Origin: Dipteris shenzhenensis
Lineage: Eukaryota; Polypodiophyta; Polypodiopsida; Gleicheniales
Reading direction: 5' to 3' (one strand)
DNA: 64,000 nt
NCBI GenBank assembly: GCA_047967505.1
Contig: CM106539.1
Positions 1 through 10,371 of this stretch are shown in pieces; position 1 is the first letter of the stretch, and each line of letters starts with the position of its first letter. Made by a program: the position numbers and the translations under genes. The notes under the pieces are model-generated. The model was not told the DNA's origin, made no database searches, and worked only from the letters and a program-made list of their open reading frames with translations.

Positions 1-529
1 AGATTATAAACTAATGCCACAGAAAGATTCATTTTTTGTTTTGTAGGGAGTAATAATTTCAAATACAGCTTAGCAAAACTTGTTTTGTAGGAAGCTTGAA
101 CCAAACGCTAGGAGCCCAGGAAAGTTAAATATCACTAAACTGAATAAAGGCAGGATTCTAAACATGACCAAACAAGGACCTTAACCCCATAAACTAACAA
201 GAGTAAAATGGATCTTCCAAAGTAGGGATGGCAGAATGCCTATCCAAAGGAGCCAATCAAGGACTCAAGAGGACTCACTATTGACTAAAACTACCAAAGA
301 CAAAATAAGACCCAAACTATAGGATCTGCTCAAGCCATTATTTTGTAAAAGGAAACCTGCTCATGTCCACCCTGAACTGCAACGTGTCCCCTTTTGTTAA
401 ATAGGCAGCGCTAATAACATGGATTCTAATGCAAGAGCTCTCAAAGAACTATGACCCACAAACCCAATAATTTATGTTCCACAAACAGCAATCAGCATCA
501 CATATCATTCCAAGGGCAGAAAAACTTAC
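1..529 (-). other. EXO70A intron 7 (partial)
   Basis: Sequence following the donor of exon 7 (GA|GTAAGT at 530/529). I find no continuation of the EXO70 reading frame here, so the next exon lies outside the window. No other gene is visible. Confidence 0.6.
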
Positions 530-3500
530 TCAAATAAAAACTTAACATAATTGATGACGTAGCTGGTCAAAGGATGCACTGTGCCATCTTGTACAGGAGT
601 CTTAGTAGCATCTTTCTCAACATCATCCCCAAAATCACCAAAAGTCTCTTCAGCAGTCTGAGATAATCTGTGTGTCAAGCCTACTGCTGCTTCACAAATC
701 TGTGCCGATGCGTTTCCTCCAAAAACAATCTCAATCTGTGAAAGCAACAAACTCAATTTGATAGCATATTCGCAGTAGCACGAAAGTCATAAACCAATGG
801 GGGAAAATCTGTAGACAAACACTGATGGCATAAGGTATACTATGCGGCTAGGTCTATGCCAGAAGCCATTGTGAGACACAGATTGACCACCCACAAGAAT
901 TGAAGCCAAATATTTAAACTGATGAAAGAAAGCCAGAATAATACGCAGTTATCAGTTCAGGTTGAACATCAAGGCTATAAAGCAAAAAACGTGAGCAACT
1001 ACGACAAACTGTCCTTTTTAAGGTGGCATGTAAAAAACAAAACTAGATCTTATCCATTTAGGCCACTAATAACAAACGACTGGAATCACCTCATGACCAC
1101 AAAACAGGAGGCAAAACTAGAAAAAAAAGCACAACTTGAACGAATATATAAGGATTGTGCAATTGCTGACATCAGCATAATCCAAAGTAAGGCTGACATC
1201 GGCATAATCCAAAGTAAGGCGCAATTAAAATTTGCTCGATTGAAAACATGTAGCTGCTAGATGCCCTTTAGGCTTTAATGTACTAAGAAGATCAGTGCCT
1301 ACCTCAGGAATGAGCTCTCGCATTGTCTCAAACATGTCAAGCAGCACAAAAAGCTTCTCAGGTGACTTTTTGCTCTTTGCAGTAGCCTCTCCAAAGCTCA
1401 ATAACATGGTCACACTATTACTAGTAACATCAGCAAAGCAGTTCTCTTTATAGGGTTCCAGCTCATGGAATACTTGATCACAAATCTTGCGCTCTCCTGA
1501 AAATAATAGCTTGACCTGTCCCCAATACAGCACAAGCACATTGTGAATCAAGAGCTAGCAAAAAATTAAGTGTCTCACTTTATTCAAAACAACTTGAGCT
1601 GTCAACGATTTGGCATATCACAAACTCTCCTAGTAAGAGTCAATTCAGAAACAAACTTAAGGAACTTAAGGGCTTACCGCTATTCGCATGAAATGAATCC
1701 AGTTCCTGATCTTTCCCTCCAAAACTTCCCACTGCATCTTGTGTACGTCTTCTCTGCTGAGTTTCTCAACCCCAAGTTTACGCAGGCTCTGTTCCAACAC
1801 AGATGCCCTGACATCCCTGCATCCAGTCATAAAGACTAACAATGCCGACTCTGTAGAAGCAGTTTGCAAAAGGCAAACAATCAAGCAGCTAATTGTGAAT
1901 ATTCGATTTTACCTCAGTCCGGTCAGCTCTAGAGGGGGTGAAACTATAAAAGGCCCACTCACTCCCGATTCTCATCATCAGTAACAGCTTCACCTTCTAG
2001 CCTCAGCCTTGAGTAATAGCCTCACCAACAGCTACTCCTGCAGGCCCCTCAGCCTCTCAATTACTCACCATAGAGGGTCAACCCCCTTCCAGCCTCTTCA
2101 GCCAGCCATAGCCAACCCCAATCAGACATAGTCCAGCCTCTTCATTGACTGACAGACAGATATATGCATCCCTCTTCAGGCATACGATCCTTTCATTGAG
2201 CTCTTAGTGATTAGTCAGTATACCTCAAGTCTTCAGCTGTGTATCAACCTAGTGTATGACCATGGATCTTATGTATGCATCAGGGGTTTCTCTTTCGCAT
2301 CCCAGTCAGTACTTACACTTATGCAACGAGTAGATAGCACAAGCATGCTAGTGTGAAAAAGATGTACTCCTCGTGCCTGCTACAGTTATAGCAATGTGTG
2401 AACAACAGGAACGAGCGTTACTTCTATAGTGTCTTTCTGGCCCTCTCTATTACCAAGCAACCCATAGTCTTTCTAATTCTAAATCCCACTGATTGAGTGT
2501 TAATTTTCCCACTACTCGTTGCATGTGGCTATGGGGGGGATACCCATGTCCTATTGGTGTAACTTTAATAGATTGTCCCTAATGACCTAGTGAATTCCCT
2601 ATTTGTAGAGTGCAAGAAGGGCGCGTCTAGTGAATACAAAGAAAAATACTATTCCAATCTTGCCATTCGTTGGTCATAATAAGCAAGAGCTCTGCATGGG
2701 TCTTGTTGAGGCCCCACTAGCAGCCTTGGTGTTCTTCCACGATCTGCATCCTAAACTCCTCTCTGTAGGGTGTGCTCATGGGCGGCGTGATGTAGCCTAC
2801 GCCAAGATGCTGCAATGATGGTACCACGAATGAGGTTAGTGCTTGTAGGGCCCATACCCAATCTCCTACTAACATACATCCCAAAAAATTAAGGTTTCCG
2901 TCACAATGTCCCCCAACTACTTCCTCTCTTGTACAGAAGAAGTCTGTGACCTCATGTAGGGCCGTGGCCCCTAGCAGGTCATGAGTCTAGACTTCAGTCT
3001 GGTTGACACATCTTTGTGTCTAGGTAATCAATGACCTACTCATATCCATGTATCCATGGTTGAAAAGGCAATTATACTTTCCTTGGATCTTACAGTATTT
3101 AGAGCATTGCATGAGGGCATGCTTCTCTATCTCCACCTCATGTGTGTCACTTAGGGTACAGAGCCTCAGATCGATGCGGTAGCGAATTTATCCACTTGAG
3201 CATGGATGGCTTCATCGAAGCACCGAGGTACTTGAAGGTCACCTTGGTTGCATGTGGCTGTAGGGGGGATACCCATGTCTTATGGATGTATACCTGCCAT
3301 AGATTGTCAACAAGGTACAATCTGATAAGCCTCCTGCAGTGTCAAACGCGAGATTGGATGTCTTATGAGTATGGCATGGCAGTAAAAGACAGATGGGCAT
3401 GCCCTACGATCAGAACCCCAAGAGACTCGTTGTACCAACGTTGCTTGTCTCCCTCTGCTATAAGCTCCATAAAGTCTCTATCGCCTTGCATCTGTCCAAT

Positions 3501-6500
3501 GAAACTATCCGACTCGATTTCAGATCTGTAATGATCATGAATGATGCAAATGTGTGGTTCCGAGCTCCTCAAAAGTAATTGGGTGGATCATCTAACCTAT
3601 GGTTAATGCCGAGAGGCGGCCTCGATAACTACACGTTAGCTTGCTCAAAGAAGCTAGCCAAAAGTCTGCTATCCAATAGCTCCCAATCGAAGCCAATTGA
3701 TCCCACAAAACCTTAAATGTTCATAAGGAATTCCACCACATCCAGAATAAAGTTGGTTTGAGAGATTCAAGGTCCTTGATGAATGTCTTTCTACATGATC
3801 CATGCCTCATGAGCATGGGAGCCATCTGGACTGAAGAGATCACATTATCGTTTGTCATCTAGATGAGAACTGCATATGTTAAGCAACTACAATCCCCACT
3901 TTAGGGGCAAACATACCAGCTATCAGCAATCCCTATTTTAGGGGCATTAAGGCCAGCCAAAGGCACAAAAGGCACCAAACAGGCCAGCCAAAAGGACAGC
4001 CAGCAAGGCCAAACAAAGTGGCCAGAAAGGCCAAAAATGGCCGACCATAACTAGCCGATCAGCTGGCCAGCCCACCGACCTAGGAACTGACCGACCAGCT
4101 GGCCGCCCAGCTAACCGACCTCCTAGGTCAGGCCTATAAAAGACTCCCTACCCCCTCACTCTCAGTCACAGGACCTGCAACCGCTCCTCACCTCCTCCAT
4201 CCTTTGCACGGTCCTTGAGACACGACGGCTTGAGGTTCTTGTATTCAGTTTTTCATATTACCAACAGGCACTATGTTTTCTGAGTTCTGTTCTTCAGTTG
4301 TGTCTGAGTATCGTCTATTTTTTATCGCTCCACTGCAAACCCTATCGTTTCTCTATATGGTATCAGAGCCATGGTGATCTAAAGACCCCAGATCTCTGGT
4401 GATCTAAAGATTCTGCTTCTTCATGGAGGCCATAGGTACGGGGAGCATCACTCCTATGAACATATCAGTTTCCTCTTCATTCCGCTGCGCACTACGGGAG
4501 AGAACTCCATCTTCTACTCCCATCCCTCCCTCCCTTTTCGGTTTCAGGCTTGACACTCCCCATTCCTTCGAACAAGGAGGTCATGATCCTTCACCTCTAG
4601 CTGATCTCCATCGGCATCGACTTCCAAGATCTACAAGTTCTCCCTAGGCGGGACCCTTTCTGTTCAGATGTGTCTTGATGACTGTTGTTTCAAATCTTCT
4701 ACATGCATTGAGGCTTGGATAGACTCCTCTCTCCCGAGGTCCAAGATCGGGCACACTGGCTCACTGTTCAACTACGACCTCTTCCTTTGGTAGAATCCCA
4801 CCATCTCTGGATTATCAATGCTGCTACGACATATTTGTTCTTTACCTTTGCTTTTTCCTCCACCTTTCGGCGGTGAGAGGGGGTGGCTTATTCTCTCGAG
4901 CTTCACAATGTTCTTATTTATGCTGATCATACGTGTAACTCAGGCACTTGAGGAAGTGAACAATTCCCTTGCAAGGGCACTCCTCTTGTGACCTTCTCTG
5001 CATTTTTGCATTGCATCTCTTGGGCATTTCACAGGGATTGCCACCACCACCGCGACATCTCTACACGAAGCTCCAAGCACACAATGTCTGCCCCTCCAAA
5101 GTGGCAATTGAGAGGGGTTGTTAAGCAACTACAATCCCCACTTTAGGGGCAAACATACCAGCTATCAGCAATCCCTATTTTAGGGGCATTAAGGCCAGCC
5201 AAAGGCACAAAAGGCACCAAACAGGCCAGCCAAAAGGACAGCCAGCAGGGCCAAACAAAGTGGCCAGAAAGGCCAAAAATGGCTGACCATAACTGGCCAA
5301 CCAGAACTGGCCGACCAGCTGGCCAGCCCACCGACCTAGGAACTGACCGACCAGCTGGCTGACCTCCTGGGTCAGTCCTATAAAAGACTCCCTACCCCCT
5401 CACTCTCAGTGACAGGACCTGCAGCTACTCCTCACCTCCTCCATCCTTTGCTGCAGCCCCTCCTGCTCCAGATCTGGCTATTAGGCCTGCCCCTAACTCA
5501 TTCTCTACCTCCTCTGCTCCAGATCTTGCCCTAAACCTCCACCTGCTGCTCCAGATCTGCTCCTGAGTGGTTGCCAACGAGCTTCCATTTCTCTTCATCA
5601 TCGAGCTACACGGAGGACTGCGTTTCGCTCCCTCTACTGCTATCTTTTTTACCATTTCTCTACATGGAATCATCATTCTGATTCGCCTCAGCCACGGTCC
5701 TTGAGACACGACGGCTTAAGGTTCTTGTATTCAGTTTTTCATATTACCGAAAGGCACTATGTTTTCTGAGTTCCGTTCTTCAGTTGTGTCTGAGTATTGT
5801 CTATTTTTGATCGCTCCACTGCAAACCCTATCATTTCTCTATAGCATATGCATCTACATCCTACAGTTCAATGCAACAGACTATGGAAGGTTACAGATGG
5901 TAAATTTCCAAAGCCCCAACCAATGGAGATAGGTGCCACAGCGGTGCCTCCAAATTCTTCATGATGACTGTCAACTTCCACAAGAGATATTAGGTCCATC
6001 AAGCTTTCCTTCCCCAAAGTTTGGGATGGGTAGCATTTTTTCTGCCATATTGCATTCCTTTCTTGCAGAAAATAGGAGAGCTTTAAACTAAGAATTTAAT
6101 GTTATCCCAAAACAGCAAAGTGAAATTACCTTTCTTGGTCCAAGGCATGTGGATCTGTGGGTCTTCTTCCCCTCAGTTTACCTCTAAAACTAGCCCCTAC
6201 TAACTGAATATGATTTTCACCTCCATTACATAGTTCAACAAGACTACCGACATCCAGTATTGAATTAAGCCCCACTTCAGAACAAGTAACAGTCTACACT
6301 CCCACATGCATTAGAATTGGAGAAATAAATTGGGCTTGTATCCTTCTTAAATTTTTGGGTGTTGGGCTCTGTCTACAGTCCACATTGGACTGCCATACGT
6401 GATTCTGGGCTGTTTTGGGTAGTCATATCATGCACTGGAATGACCAGTTTTTGGGCTGGTATACCCTGGCTATAGCCAGACGTTATAGGCAGGCAATGGC

Positions 6501-8953
6501 CCACAATAGACCCAACTAGGGGTCTGCAGAGAAGACGCCTACAGCTCACCCAGTCTGTTGAGGTGTGCAGCACCCACTACCCAGAAGGAAAAGGAGGAAG
6601 TGCGCAGGCGGGGGGGGGGAGGCAGCCGCTCTTCCTCACTATATTAAGAGACCTTTGGGCTACCTACCCCTCACTTCCACATAAGCCTAACCCAGGATGT
6701 AGATGAGAGGAGTTAGACTCAGTTGCAGCAACATAGGGTGTAGTAGCTAGCAGCACCTGGCTGCCTTCTGATCTACATCTTTGTACTGTCCACACTCATA
6801 TAGCAATACAATATATTTGAGCGTACGTCTTTATTCCATTGTGCAATTGTTTCTCTAGATTGAGCATAGTGAGAGATCCTTTTCCCATCCATTTCCGTTG
6901 CCGTTACAAGGGTTAGCTTGATCTTGCTGCCCTCTTCTCTGACAAATGCACCATGATTGAGACATCACAAGCCTTGATTAACCTCTAAAAGTACATATGG
7001 CTGGATAAAAAGCAGTACTCAAACTGAAATTCCACTGGATGCAAACTAGATAGAACCTGTAGATTTTACAGCACTGTTGATGATGGCCAGCAGTGATCAT
7101 TCGTTGTGCTAATTCATGAAGCTGAGGGATTATCCTTGGTGGTAGAAGCATTGGCAGAGAAGTGATGCCTTCAGATCCTTTAGTATTCTTACCATCAGCA
7201 GGGCTTGGAGGATTAGACTTTCCTGGTGATTCGTCCACAGCAGTCATGCCACCTCCTTGACCTCCAGATGATGCAGTTGAGGGCCTCACTGTGTTTGGTA
7301 AGCACTCTAAAAGACGAGCAGGCTCCTGTGGTTTGCTGCAATGCATCTACAAATGTTAATAGCATTCCAAAATAATTATCTTCCATGCTTGTCTTATTCT
7401 TGCTGCCTATAAAAAATCTGAACTACACCTGTGTGTGGCCAACAGATCTCTGAACTCTTCCTCCAGCCTCTCCATAGCTTTCGAAAGTAACCCATGCGCA
7501 TGGTTTAGGGCAGGATCACTGCTTTTGAAACTATTATTATAAGTAAAGAACTCAACATTGCTCCGAAGCTCATCTACTGCTGCTAGGTAGCCACCTAAAT
7601 CTTCATTAGGACCTTCAATGATTTTTGATTCCACCTGCAAAACGTTCCAACAGTCATGCAGTGCTCAAAATGATGGAGGGAACTATAGGGACAGTGGATA
7701 CAATCTGGTCTAGATCCTATATGCTATCATGAAACTCCATCCTATGATGAGCCAGACGTTTGCTTATTCTTGGACTTCCACTTTAAACAACCTGCCTCAC
7801 ATTTACATCTTTAGAGGCTGAAAAGGCCAGACAAAATGCAAAACTTGAAGAGTGTCCCACCTTCCGTGAGACATCAAACTGTGTCAAAATCTTTTCAGCA
7901 ACCTTCAAAGTGTTGTCAATGTTCTCATGTGCCTTCCTTACTGCATGTGTATGCACCTAAGGCCATGCCCAGTTTGTCAAGATAAATGACCATAAGACTT
8001 AAAAACAGTACCAATTTCCAAAAAGAAGTTGAGAACTAGCTGTTTTTTGAAATCACTTTTCACTTTGCCATCACTTGCTAATCTTTCAATCCCCCTTTGT
8101 TCTTTCTTCAAAGTGTGTCACAATAAAATCATTAGCTATCCCTGCACTAAAATTAAAAGATGCTCACAACATGATGCTGCAACAAGTTACATTCCTTCAG
8201 ATATAGCCTTGCCTCTCAAACCCTATCCTTCCCTCGCACCCATTCAGCTCATCCTCCTCACCTCCTGCCCAAACCCCCCCCCCCCCCTTTTCCTCCGTGT
8301 TAAAAATCTAGCACTAAATGAGGAGCTTGCTAAGTGATAACTTAACCCTATACAGAAGAAGAATTGCAACCAAAGAGAAAAGATTGAACCAAAGGAAAGT
8401 ACACGAGTAGATCCAAATTCATGTGACATGTGCACAGGACAAAAGGTCTCATTAATGGATGCACTTTGCTAAAATCGCTGGTGTATTCCAGTCATGTTTG
8501 ATTATTTGATACATAATTACAAAGCACGGGTGCTACCATCATGTAAGCCGACTGATACACCTAAAAGGTGCTCAATTTTAGGGGCTTTCGCTACAAAATT
8601 AACTCTACAAATCTTTCTAGTTAATTTTGTTCCATCTCTGCAAAACTTAAGATGTCGGGCATGGTTGGTAACGATACTGAGCGAAAGATCAGAAGATCAA
8701 TCACTTGATGTTTTTGACTGAAATCAAGAAGACAAGGGCAAGAGAGGGCACCCAACATCTGCTGAGTATCTTTGCAGACGATGCAGATAGTCACCTGCGT
8801 GGGCCGCATTGCTGCCTCGAGGTCGGAGAGGCGATGATCGAAGGAACCAAGGATAGTGATCATGCTTTCGGTGATGGTATGGCTCCTGGTCAAGCTATCG
8901 CGCATGAATCGCGAGCGCTCCACGAGGGTTTCGAAGTTCCCGGGAGCCACCAT
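530..8953 (-). CDS. EXO70A: Exocyst subunit EXO70A, exons 1-7 (3' end beyond window)
   Basis: Subunit of the exocyst, the complex that tethers secretory vesicles to the plasma membrane. Seven exons with GT-AG borders can be read on the minus strand: 8953-8795, 7956-7861, 7634-7429, 7335-7057, 1816-1678, 1515-1303 and 735-530. Phases agree at every junction, giving about 432 codons. The translation follows plant EXO70A1 closely: SILGSFDHRLS-type N-terminal coiled coil (here ITILGSFDHRLSDLEAAMRP), HTHAVRKAHENID, GPNEDLGGYL, VLEQSLRKLGVEKLS, MQWEVLEGKIRNWIHFMRIA, SPEKLFVLLDMFETMREL and DGTVHPLTSYVINYVKFLF. The ATG at 8953 fits the family's usual N-terminus. Plant EXO70A is about 630-640 residues, so the C-terminal third (Pfam Exo70 core end) lies left of base 1. 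All visible exons are open, so this is probably the one functional conserved host gene here. The A-clade assignment is by recalled similarity. Confidence 0.93.
1165..1218 (+). repeat. 2 x 27-bp tandem repeat in EXO70A intron 6
   Basis: Two adjacent copies of a unit starting gctgacatc, differing by one base (atcagc versus atcggc). It lies in the 567-bp intron 736-1302. A plus-strand open frame over this stretch has no recognisable homology and is not called as a gene. Confidence 0.8.
2519..3308 (+). repeat. Pair of 60-bp direct repeats in intron 4
   Basis: The segment at 2519-2576 (ttgcatgtggctatggggg, then a shared tacccatgtc core, ending tagattgtc) recurs at 3248-3308 with a few substitutions. 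The 730 bp between them show no coding content I recognise. They could be remnants of a direct repeat of an older insertion. Confidence 0.6.
3877..5843 (+). mobile_element. Non-autonomous LTR retrotransposon in EXO70A intron
   Basis: Left LTR 3877-4357 and right LTR 5119-5843 share the start TGTTAAGCAACTACAATCCC and the end TTTCTCTATA. A primer-binding site (TGGTATCAGAGCCATGG, initiator-Met tRNA type) follows the left LTR at 4358-4374. A purine tract (gagagggg) precedes the right LTR at about 5110. A 5-bp target-site duplication, gcata, lies at 3872-3876 and 5844-5848. The 761-bp internal part has no gag or pol, so the element must be mobilised in trans (TRIM/LARD-like). The termini are TG...TA, not the usual TG...CA. 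The right LTR is about 244 bp longer than the left. Confidence 0.9.
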
Positions 8954-9056
8954 GGTGCAAAGCTTGATGAGCCAAGTGAGGATCGTCGGAAGAAGGAATG
9001 AAGAAGCTGTCGAAGCCAGGTTGCCAACACAAAATGCTGGTCTCGTCCTCTCTCAG

Positions 9057-9390
9057 CGCAAGTGTGTGTGTGTGTGGCGCATTCCCAAAAGAAAAAGTGT
9101 GCGTGTGTGCGCGTTACCAAAAAAAAAGTGTGTGCGTGTGTGTGTTAATTTCACTTAAAAAAAGAAAGTGTGTGTTTGTGTGTTTGTGCGTAATTTCACA
9201 AAAAAAAGGTGTGTGTGCGTGTGAGAGACCCAATAAAAAAAGAGTGTGTGTGTGTGACAAAGAGAGAGAGAGAGAGAAAGAGAGAGAGAGTTTTCACCCC
9301 AAAAAATTATGTGTGTGAGAGAGAGAGGGAGAGAGAGTGCCAAAAAAAAATGTGTGCACGTGTGTGAGAGAGTTTTCAATTGAGAAGTAA

Positions 9391-9426
<36 letters not shown>

Positions 9427-9440
9427 TTTCACCAAAAAAA

Positions 9441-9499
<59 letters not shown>

Positions 9500-9566
9500 T
9501 TTTCGACCCCCCAAAAAAAAGTTTGTACATGTGTCTATTCAACCGAAAAGTGTGTGTGTGTGTGTT

Positions 9567-9597
<31 letters not shown>

Positions 9598-9650
9598 TGA
9601 GTGAGAGATTTCACCCCAAAAAAAAGTATGTGTGTGCGTGTGTGTTTTCC
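9057..9650 (+). repeat. Compound (TG)n(AG)n / poly-A satellite upstream of EXO70A
   Basis: About 600 bp of alternating blocks in which a link like ttttcaccccaaaaaa is followed by a TG run and then often an AG run. The longest TG run is at about 9442-9480. It begins about 100 bp upstream of the EXO70A start codon, so it lies in the promoter or 5' UTR region. Open frames across it (Val-Cys or Ser-Leu / Thr-His runs) are artefacts of the repeat. Confidence 0.9.
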
Positions 9651-10371
9651 ACTTTGTTAGACAAGTTTCACGCAAAGGCTAGCAAGTGCACACTACAAGG
9701 GTGAGAAGTTGCAATGCCGAGATCCGAACAAAATCCATTGGTTCTGCATCACAAAATCACAAGTTAGTAACCTAAGATAAAGGGAAATGGCAAGTTAGTA
9801 CAAAAAGACAAAGGAAAAATTATATCTATCCTATAGTTATCCAATGATTAAGAATTAGCTATATGGTACTAGCCCGACCAAGGGCTAGTTGGGAGATTAA
9901 AGTGTGTTGATGATCCCATCATAATTGAACCATATAGTTAATCCAATCAAGTGGATAAAATCTCTAAAAGAGTGACAAATAAGAAACAAATTCAAATTGC
10001 TTGAGAACCAAAATAGAAGTAGATTCCCTTATTACTCCAAGTCTTAGAATGATAAGCAAGAATCCTTAAATCGGTAAGGATCTTAACCAAAGCCACACAT
10101 GTAAAGGTAGAAATGTATTTTCCATTATTAGGAAAAATTCCAAGTGCCAAATTCATCCGAAAGTCCAAGGTCGGGGTTAACTTACGTGCTGCCATCCAAG
10201 AGAAACTAAGTGTTAGAACAACATAGCTTCAATTGGGTAGACAGGTAATGCTTGCTTGTTATCGCTTTTACCAAACTACCCATCCAAATTCTAAAATGTG
10301 TAAGAAATAATAGGTGTCTTTGTGTAAAATCCACCTGCACGGCCTTTCATGCGCAGATTTTCGATTGGTAG
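9651..10371 (+). other. No gene seen
   Basis: Unique-looking, AT-rich sequence between the satellite and the PPR pseudogene. I see no conserved coding frame or terminal repeats. Confidence 0.5.

Larger units (their letters stand above)
1817..7056 (-). other. EXO70A intron 4, expanded to 5.2 kb
   Basis: This is the interval between the exon ending CKIYR (7057) and the exon beginning with the rest of that Arg codon followed by DVRASVLEQ (1816). It is far longer than the other introns seen here (93-838 bp). It holds the LTR element 3877-5843, a 60-bp direct repeat (2519-2576 and 3248-3308), and unassigned sequence including a G-run at about 6609-6620. Several open frames of 60-130 codons occur on both strands at 2630-3580 and 6370-6570. 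None has a motif I recognise. Confidence 0.85.

Noticed and set aside
922-1260. 112-codon plus-strand frame in EXO70A intron 6.
   Set aside because: It contains the 27-bp tandem repeat, lacks homology and lies opposite a well-supported intron.
3142-3578. Plus and minus open frames of 60-130 codons within intron 4.
   Set aside because: No recognisable domain. They overlap each other and one of the 60-bp repeats.
6360-6920. Possible solo LTR in EXO70A intron 4 (TGTTGGGC start, tattaagaga box, poly-A-like signals).
   Set aside because: I could not find a matching CA end with a 5-bp target duplication.
9155-9614. Long open frames of Val-Cys or His-Thr/Ser-Leu repeats.
   Set aside because: They are translations of TG and AG microsatellites and have no coding features.
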